Below, piece after piece: positions 38,627-48,133 of a DNA stretch of 64,000 nucleotides. The stretch is from Holophagales bacterium (GTDB lineage Bacteria; Acidobacteriota; Thermoanaerobaculia; UBA5066). The position numbers and the translations under genes were made by a program. Numbering within the stretch: the first letter of the stretch is position 1; every line of letters starts with the position of its first letter. The DNA is taken from positions 62,001-126,000 of the forward strand of contig JADKBZ010000033.1 of the NCBI GenBank assembly GCA_016714815.1. Reading direction: 5' to 3'. Under the pieces are notes generated by a model. The model had not been told where the DNA came from. It did not search any database and saw only the letters and a program-made list of their open reading frames with translations.

Positions 38627-39957
38627 ATGCGAATGAAGCGATGGGTCCTTCCTCTCGTCCTCGCGATCGCGGTCTGTACCGCACCCGCCGCCGAGGGCGT
38701 CATCGGGTCCGCTGACCCGGTGCCCGCCGCGACGCTTCTCTACCCGTACTTCGAGGTCGACCTGGCGAACCCCACCGGGATGACGACCCTCCTCGGTCTC
38801 CAGAACGCCTCCGCCACGGCGGCCCTCGCCCACTTCGTCGTCTGGTCCGACCTCGGGGTGCCCGTTCTGAACTTCAACGTCTACCTGACGGGATACGACG
38901 TCCAGACGATCAACCTGCGCGACATCCTCGTGAACGGCACCCTGCCGCAGACCGCCAGCGCGGGGCAGGACCCGAACGACACGATCAGCAACAAGGGGAT
39001 CTTCTCGCAGGACATCAACTTCGCTTCCTGCGCGGGACAGCTTCCCCAGCCCCCGCTGCCCGGTTCCACCGTCGCGAGTCTCCAGGCGGCGCTGACGGGT
39101 CAGGCGGCCGCCGGCCTCGGAGGTCTCTGCGCCGGCACGAACCGGGGGGACGGGATCGCGCGCGGCTACATCACGGTCGACACCGTCAACAACTGCACCC
39201 TCAGCTACCCCGGTGATCCGGGCTATTTCGTCTCCGGCGGCGGCGGGGACGCGACGATCCAGAACATCCTTCTCGGCGACTTCTTCCTCGTCGACCAGGC
39301 CCAGAACTTCGCCCAGGGCGACGGCGCCGTTTCGATCGAAGCGAGCGCCACGGACCCGAAGACGAGCACGCCCGGCAACTACACTTTCTACGGTCGTTAC
39401 ATCGCCTGGACGGCCGCCGACAATCGCGAGCCGCTCCGGGATTCTGGGGTGCGACCTATACCGACACCGCGTCACAGCTGATCGTCTGGCGGGACCCGAA
39501 GGTGAACCAGGCGGCGTTTGCCTGCCCGGTCGTCGCAACCACCAGACCGGCCTGGTATCCCCTGGGCCAGGCGCAGATCGTCGCCTTCGACATGCAGGAA
39601 TACCCGACGGCCCTCGCCGGTAGCCCGTTCGGAGCCTCGGCCCTGAGAGTCGGGCTCGGGATGTCGGGGGGCGACCTCACGACACCGGCCCGCTCGGGCT
39701 GGCTCTTCCTCAACCTGAATACGACCGTGACCGCCGCCGGCGCCAACCCTCCGATCGACCCGGCACGCGCCCAGGCTTGGGTCGTCTCGCTCCAGTCTCC
39801 GAAGGCCGTGGGCCGTTTCTCCACGGCGACGATGGCGGCCCCGCTCGACTCGGCCTACTTCATGGGAACGGTCCTCCCCGTCTTCCCGCCCCGGCCCCAG
39901 GCGGCCACAACGGCTACCCCAGCCCCAGGTGCGACGGGCAGGAGGTCCGGCAAGTGA
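38627..39957 (+). CDS. Secreted protein of unknown function (paralogue A), frameshifted
   Basis: A signal peptide is clear (MKRWVLPLVLAIAVCTAPAAEG). The mature part is beta-rich and close to the next gene product: both have AATLLxPYFEVDL, NASA, YLTGYD, the block GDGIARG, and DNREPL. The first frame runs into noise after DNREPLR at about 39438. The neighbouring frame continues the alignment (FWGATYTDTASQLIVWRDP, then ARAQAWVVSLQSPKAVGRFS) to the TGA at 39957. One missing G in the ccggg run near 39438 would restore a protein of about 443 aa. No domain is recognised. Tandem duplication with the following gene is evident. Confidence 0.7.
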
Positions 39958-41198
39958 AGAAGCTCCTCGTCGCAGCCGCCCTCGCGGCTCTCTGCCTCGC
40001 CCCGGCGGGCCCGGCGCCCGCCGCCATTGGCGCGAACGAAGTCGCCCCGGCCGCCACGCTTCTCCTTCCCTACTTCGAAGTCGACCTGAACAACCCCGGC
40101 GGGGTGAACACCCTCTTCACCGTAGTGAATGCCTCCGCCTCGGCGGGCCTCGTCCACGCGACTCTCTGGACCGACCTCGGCGTTCCAACCCATACCTTCG
40201 ACATCTACCTGACCGGCTACGACGCCGAAACGGTGGACCTGAGGCTCCTCTTCCAGGGGATCATTCCCGGGTCGGCCGACGACGGGGCCGACCCGACGGA
40301 CCAGGTCAGCCCGCAAGGGCCGATCTCCCAGGACATCAACTTTCCCGGAAGCACCGGTCCCTGCTGGACGTCGGCAATTCCCCGCCTGACCCCGGCCCAG
40401 GTCACGGACCTCCAGAACGCCCACACCGGCCTCGCCTCGAGCATCGGCGTCGGCTGGAGCGCCAGCTGCGGCGCGCAGAGCCTTGGCGACGGGATCGCCC
40501 GCGGGTTCGTCACGCTCGACAGCGTCAACAGTTGCACGCTGGACTACCCGACGACCCCGGGCTACGCATCGGGAGCCCTCGACTCCCGGAACATCTGGAT
40601 CGGCGAGTTCCTGATCCTCGACCGGGCGAACAACTCCTCGATCGGCGACCCGCTCGTCCACGTCGAAGCGTCCAACAGCGATCCCCGCGTGACGAATCCC
40701 GCCGCCCACACCTTCTACGGCTGGGCTCGTGGCTACGCGGTCGCGTCGGACAATCGCGAGCCTTTGCCGACGACCTGGAACTCGCGCTACATCCAGGGCG
40801 GTGTCTTGAACGGCGGGACGGACCTGCTCGTCTGGCGCGCGCCGATCGCCCCGGTCGCCACGTTCGCCTGCGGCGGCTCCGCCGCTGGCTTCCCGCTCGC
40901 GCAGCGGAACCTCACCGCTTTCGACGAGCAGGAGAACCCGACCATTCCCGCGGCGGGCTCCTACTTTCCGGTCGTCGCCCAGCGCGTGCCGGTCTCCACT
41001 CTCAACACGTACTATTCCTTCGGATTCCTGCACCTCGACCTGAAGCGCGGGTCGAACCCGTCGTTCACCGCGGCCGACGGCGTCGGCCAGTCGTGGGTCG
41101 TGACCGATTTCCGGGCCACGGGACGTTTCGCGATCGGCTTCGCCGCCCGGGCGCTCGACAACGCCCTGGTTCCCACGAACTCGGGCCCCGGCTTCTGA
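39954..41198 (+). CDS. Secreted protein of unknown function (paralogue B)
   Basis: 414 aa from the GTG at 39954, which overlaps the stop of paralogue A by 4 nt and has AGGAGG about 8 nt upstream. Signal peptide KKLLVAAALAALCLAPAGPAPAA. The mature chain shares blocks with paralogue A throughout (PAATLLLPYFEVDLNNPGG, GDGIARGFVTLDSVNSCTLDYP, TFYGWARGYAVASDNREPLP). Two pairs of Cys may form disulfides. No known family is recognised. The intact frame here shows that the break in paralogue A is not a property of the family. Context is a run of exported proteins. Confidence 0.75.
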   Translation: MKKLLVAAALAALCLAPAGPAPAAIGANEVAPAATLLLPYFEVDLNNPGGVNTLFTVVNASASAGLVHATLWTDLGVPTHTFDIYLTGYDAETVDLRLLFQGIIPGSADDGADPTDQVSPQGPISQDINFPGSTGPCWTSAIPRLTPAQVTDLQNAHTGLASSIGVGWSASCGAQSLGDGIARGFVTLDSVNSCTLDYPTTPGYASGALDSRNIWIGEFLILDRANNSSIGDPLVHVEASNSDPRVTNPAAHTFYGWARGYAVASDNREPLPTTWNSRYIQGGVLNGGTDLLVWRAPIAPVATFACGGSAAGFPLAQRNLTAFDEQENPTIPAAGSYFPVVAQRVPVSTLNTYYSFGFLHLDLKRGSNPSFTAADGVGQSWVVTDFRATGRFAIGFAARALDNALVPTNSGPGF

Positions 41199-41212
41199 GG
41201 AGGAACACGATC

Positions 41213-42250
41213 ATGAAGAACCTCCTCGAAACCCGCAGCCTTCCGCGCCCCGCCTTCGTCTCCGCCGCGCTCCTCGGCGTCGCCCTCGCGACGTTCCCCG
41301 CGTCCGCCCAGCTCTCGACCTGCACGCTCCTCGCCGGCACGAACTGCCGCGAGCACATCCCCGACGGCGGAGTCCGTAACGGCACGCCCTTCGTCGGCAC
41401 GCGGACCTCTACCATGGCCGTGCCCGCAGGCGCCTGCGGCGCCGTCACGAACGTCGTCGACCTGAACGTCCAGGTCCGCCTCAAGCACAACTGGCTCGGC
41501 GACCTGCGCCTCCGGCTCGTCCACCCGAACGGGAGCACGTCGGCCACGCTCCTTTCGAACCCCGGCGGGGCGCCCGCCGGTCTGTCCGGCGAGGACATCG
41601 ACGCCACGTTCAACGACGACGTGAGCGGCGGCGCCCTGAACGTCGAGATCCCGGACATCACCGGAAACGTTGCGCCCGTCTCGAGCCTCTCCGTCTTCGA
41701 CGGTCTTCCGCGCGCCGGCATCTGGACCCTCGAGGTCGTCGACTCCCGCGGAGGCAACTACGGAGCGCTGGAAGACTGGACGCTCGAGCTGCCCTGCGCC
41801 CTCCCTGTTGTCTCGATCGTCGCGACGGTGGCGGACGCGATCGAGGCTCCTACGACGAACGGCACCTTCACCGTCACGCGCACCGGCGAAACCTCGGCGC
41901 CGATCCTCATCCCTTACACCATTTCCGGATCCGCCTCTCAGGGTCCCGACTACACCCCCGTCACCGGTTTCGTCACCATGGCGGCTGGCGTCACCACCGC
42001 CACGATCACCGTCCAGCCCGTGGCCGACGGTACCTACGACAACGGCGAATCGGTCATCGCCACCCTCGGAACCGGGGACTTCACCATCGGCGCCGGCTCG
42101 GCCGTCGTGATGATCTGGGACTCTCCCGGGCTCGTGGGTCTCCTCGACCGCCCGATCCCGACGATCTCGACCCTCGGCCTGGCCCTTCTCGCCCTGGCCG
42201 TCGCGGCCATCGGCGCGGGCCTCCTCGCCTCCCGCAAGCTCCTCGGCTGA
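41213..42250 (+). CDS. P-domain plus Calx-beta exported protein with IPTL-type C-terminal sorting signal
   Basis: 345 aa, ATG at 41213 with AGGAGG upstream. Signal peptide (LLGVALATFPASAQ). Residues about 45-200 form a proprotein convertase P-domain (VDLNVQVRLKHNWLGDLRLRLVHPNGS, RAGIWTLEVVDSRGGNYGALEDWTLEL). Residues about 205-305 form a Calx-beta domain (IEAPTTNGTFTVTRTGETSAP, ITVQPVADGTYDNGESVI). No peptidase domain is attached. The C-terminus has IPTISTLGLALLAL, a long hydrophobic helix and a basic end, the layout of IPTL-CTERM signals processed by exosortase-type enzymes; the canonical Trp is replaced by Leu. It is likely to be surface-displayed. Confidence 0.82.
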   Translation: MKNLLETRSLPRPAFVSAALLGVALATFPASAQLSTCTLLAGTNCREHIPDGGVRNGTPFVGTRTSTMAVPAGACGAVTNVVDLNVQVRLKHNWLGDLRLRLVHPNGSTSATLLSNPGGAPAGLSGEDIDATFNDDVSGGALNVEIPDITGNVAPVSSLSVFDGLPRAGIWTLEVVDSRGGNYGALEDWTLELPCALPVVSIVATVADAIEAPTTNGTFTVTRTGETSAPILIPYTISGSASQGPDYTPVTGFVTMAAGVTTATITVQPVADGTYDNGESVIATLGTGDFTIGAGSAVVMIWDSPGLVGLLDRPIPTISTLGLALLALAVAAIGAGLLASRKLLG

Positions 42251-43590
42251 TGCTGAGCGAACGGCCCCGGCGCCTCGGCGCCGGGGCCGCCTCCTTCCTG
42301 CTCCTCTCGTCCCTCGCCTGCGCGAGCGCCCGGGCACCGCAGGCCGCGAAGGCCCCGGCGCCCGAAGCAGCTCGAGCCGCCGGGCGTCTCGAGCTGATCG
42401 AGGCGGGCGCCGGACTCCCCCGCTCCGGCCAGTGGCGGCACTCCTTCGCGCTCGCCGACCTCGACGGGGACGGACGTCTCGACCTCGCCCACGGGCCCGC
42501 CCGCAAGGGGGCGAGGCGACCGGTCGTCTTCCTGGGCGACGGGAAGGGCGGATTCCGGAGGTGGGACGAGGCGAAGTACCCCGCGTTCCCATACGACTAC
42601 GGCGGCATCGCAGCGGGAGACGTCGACGGTGACGGGCGGACGGACCTCGCTCTCGGCGTCCACATGCTCGGGGTGGCGGTCCTCCTGCAGAAGGAGCCGG
42701 GCGTCTTCTCGCTCTCCGTGGAGGGGCTCCCGCTTCGCGGCCAGGGCACCGGGCCGGCCTTCTCCTCCCGGGCCGTCGCCCTCGCAGACGCCGACGGCGA
42801 CGGCAAGCTCGACCTCCTCGCGCTGTCCGAAGGGCCGCTGTCTCCTGGCGCCGCCTCCGGCGCCCAGCCCGTCGGCGTCGCCCTCTTCCTGGGCCGCGGC
42901 GGCGCGTGGCAGCGGACGGCGGAGGGCCCGGCTCCGGACACCGCGTTCGGCTCCGGCCTCGTGTCCGGCGACCTGAACGGAGACGGCGTTCCAGACCTCC
43001 TCGTCGCGACGAGCGTCCAGGGAGACCGCCGGATCCTCCGGCTCGGCAATCGCGAAGGGGCTTCCTCCTTCCTCCCCGTCGAGCTGACGGACCTTCCCGA
43101 GCGCGCCTTCGTCCTGGCCGCCGGGTTCGGCGACTTCGACGCCGACGGCCGGCTCGACCTCGCCGTCTCGACGCTCGTCCCCGGAAAGGAAGGGCTCGTG
43201 TCCCGCGTCGACGTCCTCCTGTCCCGTCCTTCCGGCTTCGAGAGCCGGCCGGTTCTCTCCGAGCCGGGGCGTCACCCGCGGGGCGCGGTGGCGGCGGGAG
43301 ACCTGAACGGGGACGGACGGACGGACCTCGCCCTCCTCGGGGGAGACGGCAAGCTCGAGACCTGGCTCGGAGACGGGCGGGGCGGGTTCGCGCCGGCCGC
43401 ACGCGTGGCGCCTCCGGCCGAGCGGATCGGCTGCGCGGGATACCACGTCGCGGTCCGGGACCTCGACGGCGACGGGCTCGGCGACGTCGTCGCCGCCTTC
43501 GCCGGCGAAGGCTCCGCCTCGGATCCGGACGCCCCGTGCCTTTCCGCAGGCGCGCTCGTGGCGTGGCGGTCGAGCGTACCCGGCCGCTGA
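42250..43590 (+). CDS. FG-GAP/VCBS repeat lipoprotein (seven-blade propeller)
   Basis: 446 aa; the ATG overlaps the previous stop by one base (TGATG). A lipoprotein-type signal ends at SLAC (FLLLSSLACAS). The rest holds seven FG-GAP repeats with the calcium-binding pattern DxDGDGxxDL: LADLDGDGRLDLA, GDVDGDGRTDLA, ADADGDGKLDLL, GDLNGDGVPDLL, GDFDADGRLDLA, GDLNGDGRTDLA and RDLDGDGLGDVV. Seven repeats suit one closed beta-propeller of the integrin-alpha type. Probable role is binding at the cell surface; the ligand is unknown. Confidence 0.88.
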   Translation: MLSERPRRLGAGAASFLLLSSLACASARAPQAAKAPAPEAARAAGRLELIEAGAGLPRSGQWRHSFALADLDGDGRLDLAHGPARKGARRPVVFLGDGKGGFRRWDEAKYPAFPYDYGGIAAGDVDGDGRTDLALGVHMLGVAVLLQKEPGVFSLSVEGLPLRGQGTGPAFSSRAVALADADGDGKLDLLALSEGPLSPGAASGAQPVGVALFLGRGGAWQRTAEGPAPDTAFGSGLVSGDLNGDGVPDLLVATSVQGDRRILRLGNREGASSFLPVELTDLPERAFVLAAGFGDFDADGRLDLAVSTLVPGKEGLVSRVDVLLSRPSGFESRPVLSEPGRHPRGAVAAGDLNGDGRTDLALLGGDGKLETWLGDGRGGFAPAARVAPPAERIGCAGYHVAVRDLDGDGLGDVVAAFAGEGSASDPDAPCLSAGALVAWRSSVPGR

Positions 43591-43615
43591 ACGCGGCCGG
43601 ATCACGCCCACGCGG

Positions 43616-44956
43616 TCAGCCCTCGATGGCCTCCTCGACCGTCGTCAGGTCGACCACGCCGCGGCATCCGAAGAGAGCCGGCAGGACCTTCGAGGCCGGG
43701 TGCGCCCGGCGCAGCGCCGCGACTTTCTCCGTTCCGGCCCGATAGGCCGGCAGGTACATCCGGCCGAGGAGCGGGTGCCGTCCCCACGCACCCGACAGCT
43801 TGTCGGCCCGCTCGTCCGAGACGAGGTAGTCGTTCCGGAGGACGCGCGCGACCTCCTCGACGGGCCGCTTCTCGCCCCAGGTGAGCCACGACGACTGGTT
43901 CTTCGCGTCGTCCTGGAGAAGGGCGAGGAGGCAGCCCGTCTCGAGGTCGCGGTCTGGAAGCTCCTCCGGCGAGAGAACGCCGTGAGCCATCAGGATGGCG
44001 TTGTTGGCGATCCCCTCGAAGAGGGCCGCAGGGCGCGTGTTCATCGTCAGCACCGAGGCCTCGAAACCGAGAACGCCGCGGACGTAGAGATCCTGCAGGT
44101 ACGCGAACGTCGTCACGTGCCCCGGAACGACCTCGTGGCTGACGAGCTGGGCGAATTCGGGGCGGGAGATCTCGAGCGACGCGTTCAGCTCGTAGGTCGC
44201 CTCGTACTCGGGCGAGCCGTCCGGTTTCCGGGCCCGTCCGAGGTAGTTCATCGAGCCCGAGAACCAGGCGTTCTCGATCATGAGGAAGGCGACGTTCGCC
44301 CGCGGGACGCGCGAGAGCTCCGCGGGAAGGTGCGGCACGACGTTCCGCGCCGCGAGGGCGTCGAGCTCGGCGACGAGGCGGGCCGAGAGCGCGGGAATCT
44401 GGGCCTTCGGGACGATCCGGGCTGCCCGCCAGGCGTCGACGGCCGCCAGGAGCCCCGGCCCGTTCGAAGACGGGAACCCCGCCGCGGCGAGGAGCTCGCG
44501 GACCCGTTCCCGCTTTCCGGCCGGCTCCGAGGGCGACCCGGGCTTCCCGAGGATCGCCCGCATGCACCGCTCGTAGGGAACGGGCTCCCCCTTCCCCGCC
44601 ACCTCCAGCGCGAGATCGAGCATCACCTCGAAGCAGAGCCCGAGGCCCTCGAGATACCGGGCCCGGAGGCCCAGCCCGCGCCCCGCCTCGTCGCGGAGGC
44701 GCGCGATGGCCCCGCGCACGTCGACGGCGGAGAGGTAGGCGTCGAGGGCCGCCAGCGCCTCCGGCTTCGTCGACGCGCCGCCGAGGGCGCGCAGGCGCGC
44801 GGCCTCGGGCAGCGTGTAGGCCGCCGGGAGCGGCTCGTCGGAGAACCAGGAGTCGGCGATGAACCGCCCCAGCCCCGAGGGGTTCAGGACGTCGCCGCCC
44901 CAGAGCGTGTCGAGCCCCAGGACGGCCGTCGCGACGGCGTGGTCGAGGGCGTCCAC
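43616..44956 (-). CDS. DUF885-like putative metallopeptidase
   Basis: 446 aa from a GTG at 44956, 3 nt after the OPT stop. It is mostly helical. The key motif is VSHEVVPGHVTTF, which matches the HExxPGH signature of the DUF885 family, with a downstream FEGIANNAILM that could supply the third metal ligand. At 446 aa it is shorter than usual DUF885 proteins (about 550-600), and no signal peptide is seen. The tight linkage to an oligopeptide transporter gene fits a role in breaking down imported peptides. This is inference. Confidence 0.65.
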   Translation of the reverse strand: MDALDHAVATAVLGLDTLWGGDVLNPSGLGRFIADSWFSDEPLPAAYTLPEAARLRALGGASTKPEALAALDAYLSAVDVRGAIARLRDEAGRGLGLRARYLEGLGLCFEVMLDLALEVAGKGEPVPYERCMRAILGKPGSPSEPAGKRERVRELLAAAGFPSSNGPGLLAAVDAWRAARIVPKAQIPALSARLVAELDALAARNVVPHLPAELSRVPRANVAFLMIENAWFSGSMNYLGRARKPDGSPEYEATYELNASLEISRPEFAQLVSHEVVPGHVTTFAYLQDLYVRGVLGFEASVLTMNTRPAALFEGIANNAILMAHGVLSPEELPDRDLETGCLLALLQDDAKNQSSWLTWGEKRPVEEVARVLRNDYLVSDERADKLSGAWGRHPLLGRMYLPAYRAGTEKVAALRRAHPASKVLPALFGCRGVVDLTTVEEAIEG

Positions 44957-44959
44957 GGC

Positions 44960-47008
44960 TCAGGCCTCGCCGTCGGTCCGGCGGGAGTCCCAGTACATGT
45001 AGGCGGCCAGGAGGATGTAGGCGCCGAGGGCGAGGAGCCCTTCCCCCGAGAGCGCCCAAGTTCCGCCGGGCGGGGTTCCAGTCCCGATCCCCCGCGACCT
45101 TCTCGTCGCTCGCCGAGGAACTTGAAGAGCGCCGCGAGGACCCCCATGACGGCGCCGCCCGCGATGAAGCCGGAGGCGACGAGCATCCCGCGCGAGTTGC
45201 GCGCCGACTCGAGCTTCTCGTTCCCCTTCGCCGACTTCGCGACGAAGTGCGCCACGAGGCCGCCGACGACGAGCGGCGTGTTCAGCTCCTGCGGGATGTA
45301 CATCCCGAGGGCGAAGGCGAGGGCGGGGACGCCGATCATCTGCATCGTCATCGCGATGAGGGCGCCGACGCCGTAGAGGAGCCACGGCACCGGCTCGTTC
45401 GACATGAGCGTCTTGATGACCGCCGCCATCGCGTTCGCCTGGGGCGCGACGAGGACCTCCGACTCGGAGTGCGTCGGTCCGGCGACGAAGCCGTAGGCGT
45501 TGTTCAGGAGGAGGATGACCGAGCCGACCGTCAGCGCCGCGACGAGCGTCCGGAGGAACTTGAGCGCTCCTGGATCGCGGGGGTCGCCCCGATCCAGTAG
45601 CCGACCTTCAGGTCCGTGATGAGGCCGCCCGCCATCGAGAGCGCCGTGCAGACGACGCCGCCGATCAGGAGCGCGGCGAGCATTCCCGACTTGCCGGAGA
45701 GCCCGGCCTTCACGAGGAAGATCGACGTCAGGATGAGCGTCATGAGCGTCATCCCCGAGATCGGGTTCGTCCCGACGACGGCGATGGCCCGTGCCGCAAC
45801 GCTCGTGAAGAGGAACGCGATGACGATCACGACCGCCAGGGCGATGAGCGACTGCGGAAGGGCGCTCGGCAGGCGGGCAGGACGCCGAAGCGGAAGAAGG
45901 CCCACACGACGACGGCGACGGCGACGAGCCCGCCGAGGATGACCTTCATCGGGATGTCCCGGTCGGTCCGCTCGGTCGCCTCGGGAGCGGCCTTCCCCTT
46001 GCCGCCCGCGAGCTCCTTGAAGCCGAGAGAGAAAGCCTTCGCGATGATCCGCCAGCTCCGGAGGATTCCCATGATCCCGGCCGCGGCGATGGCACCGATG
46101 CCGATGTGCCTCACGTACCCGCGGAAGACGGCCTCGGCGTTCATGCCGTGGAGATGAGCGTCCCGTCCGAAACGGGCGGGATCGCGACCGTCAGGTACTG
46201 CCCGAAGTGCGCCACGAGCGGGACGAGAAGGAACCAGGAGAGGAACGACCCGGCGCAGATGATGGCCGAATACTTCAGGCCGATGATGTAGCCGAGCCCC
46301 GCGACCGAGGCGAGCACGTCGAGCTTGAAGACGAGCTTCCCCTTCTCGGCGAGCTCCTTCAGGAACGGCACCGAGCGCGTCGTGAAGACCTCGGCGAACG
46401 CCTCGAGGTGGATGACGAGGAAGTCGAAGATGCCGCCGACGGCCGCGGCGAGGACGAGGACCTTGGCCTGCGCGCCGCCCGCCTCGCCGGCGACGAGGAC
46501 CTCCGTCGTCGCCGTCGCCTCGGGGAACGGGAACTCCCCGTGCATCTCCTTGACGAAGTAGCGACGGAGCGGAACGAGGAAGAGAAGGCCGAGCGTCCCC
46601 CCGAAGACCGCCACCAGGAAGAGCTTCACGAGGTTCACGTCGAGGCCGAGGATGAAGAGCGCCGGCAGCGTGAAGATCGACCCCGCCACGACGAGGCCCG
46701 AGGCCGCGCCGACGGACTGGACGATGACGTTCTCCAGGATCGTCGAGCGGCGCTTGAAGGCGTAGCCCCAATCCGACCGCGAGGATCGAGATCGGGATCG
46801 CCGCCTCGAAGACCTGGCCGACCTTAAGGCCGAGGAAGGCCGCCGCCGCCGAGAAGACGGCCGCCATGATGATCCCGAGCGTCACCGACCGCGGCGTGAA
46901 CTCCTGCATGGTGGAGCCCGCCGGGACGATCGGCGTGTAGCTCTCGCCCGGCTTCAGCGAGCGGTAGGCGTTCTCCGGAAGGGACTTCGACGAGGAGATA
47001 TCCATCAT
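44960..47008 (-). pseudogene. OPT-family oligopeptide transporter broken by five frameshifts
   Basis: The whole family is readable across three frames as a protein of about 680 aa: PRSVTLGIIMAAVFSAAAAFLGLKVG, AFKRRSTILENVIVQSVGAA, then VFGGTLGLLFLVPLRRYFVKEMHGEFPFPEATATTEVL in pieces, NAEAVFRGYVRHIG, GGLITDLKVGYWIGATP, and NTPLVVGGLVAHFV near the end. Frame changes fall near 46770 (one extra base), 46147, 45885, 45573 and 45090 (one missing base each). The codon pattern between the breaks is normal and no internal stop is needed. Either the local consensus is poor or the gene is freshly decaying. The ATG pair at 47008/47005 lies unusually close to its GGAGG. Confidence 0.8.
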
Positions 47009-47112
47009 TCCTCCGTGGGGTGCGCAATCGGAAGACGGCGTGGGTCTTTCACGCGGGGCTTCAGAGTTTAGAGGGCGGGAACGGCCGGAGGAAGCCTTTT
47101 CGCCGGGGAAAT

Positions 47113-48039
47113 TCAGCCCGGGGCCAGGAGCGCCGCGATCGCCTCCTCGTACGGGACCGGACGGGTCATCTGGCGGAACCGGTCCGGGACGGTGAAGACC
47201 GTCTCCCGCGTCCGCCCGAGGGCGTTCCATTCGAAGATCTCGAGGACCTCGCGCCGGGCCCCGGGGTCGGCGACGAGCTTCTCGAAGCGCTCCTCCAGGG
47301 ACGACAGGAACGGCTGGACGGGGATCGAGCCCGGCCGCTGGACCCGCATCTCCGCGAAGAGCCCCGCGATCGCCTCGAATCGCGTCGTCGAGAGGAAGAA
47401 GTAGGACCCGATCATGTCGACGACCTGCATGGGGAGCCAGAACGGCGCGTCGTCGAAGACCTTCTCGAAGTGGAAGACCGTCTGCAGGACGAGGTGCTCG
47501 ACGAGGCTCGCCAGCCCGGCCGCCTCCCCGCGCTCCCCGCTCCTGGCGAGGAGCAGCGCGTGCGCGATGGCGGCGCTCCGGATCTCGACCGCGGGCGTGG
47601 AATAGAGCGCCGACGAGTCGTAGAGCCGCGCGTGCTCGAGGCCCAGGCCGGTGGCCTCCGGCGAGATCCGCGCCGAAGCGGCGATGTTCCCCAGGTCGTG
47701 GCAGGCGAAGGCGACGCCGAACGCCGTCCGGAGGACGTCGGCTCCCGGCTCCGCGTCTCCGGTCGCCGCCGCCCAGCGACGGGCCCCCGGAACGATTCCG
47801 AACGGGTCCGAGCCGGCCGCCAGGGCCGCGAAGACGGCATCCACCCCGTCGGACACGGCGGACACGTGCCGCTCGTTGTGGTACGAGGCGTTCGGGGAGA
47901 CGCCGGGAACGGCCGCCTCGGGGAGACCGGCCCAGACCTCCCTCTCGAACCGCTCGTGAGCGGCGACGGCGAGCGCCCGGACCTCGCGGACGAGCTCCGG
48001 GAAAGTGGGAACTGGCGGTCCGCTACCAGGAAGGGTCAT
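47113..48039 (-). CDS. HD-domain phosphohydrolase-like protein
   Basis: 308 aa. Metal-binding residues of an HD-type fold are visible in YHNERHVSAV (about residues 53-62) and ACHDLGN (about 111-117), with a further VEHLVLQTVFHFEK. The YHN-x-x-H plus HD pattern recalls cyclic nucleotide phosphodiesterases, but the rest is not close to any family that I recognise. No signal peptide or membrane segment. It is 94 nt downstream of hoxH on the same strand, so it may belong to the end of the hydrogenase operon. The substrate is unknown. Confidence 0.6.
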   Translation of the reverse strand: MTLPGSGPPVPTFPELVREVRALAVAAHERFEREVWAGLPEAAVPGVSPNASYHNERHVSAVSDGVDAVFAALAAGSDPFGIVPGARRWAAATGDAEPGADVLRTAFGVAFACHDLGNIAASARISPEATGLGLEHARLYDSSALYSTPAVEIRSAAIAHALLLARSGERGEAAGLASLVEHLVLQTVFHFEKVFDDAPFWLPMQVVDMIGSYFFLSTTRFEAIAGLFAEMRVQRPGSIPVQPFLSSLEERFEKLVADPGARREVLEIFEWNALGRTRETVFTVPDRFRQMTRPVPYEEAIAALLAPG

Positions 48040-48133
48040 CTGTTTCTCGCCGGCATGTTAGCAGCGAGGAGCGCGGGCCGGATGGAAGTCCTGCCCGCGC
48101 CCCTCCCGGCGCATGGGGGGCGGCCCGGAAGCG

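Noticed and set aside
48071..48100. Inverted repeat GCGCGGGC / GCCCGCGC after hoxH
   Set aside because: It has a 14-nt loop and no T-tract on the minus strand, so I do not call it a terminator.
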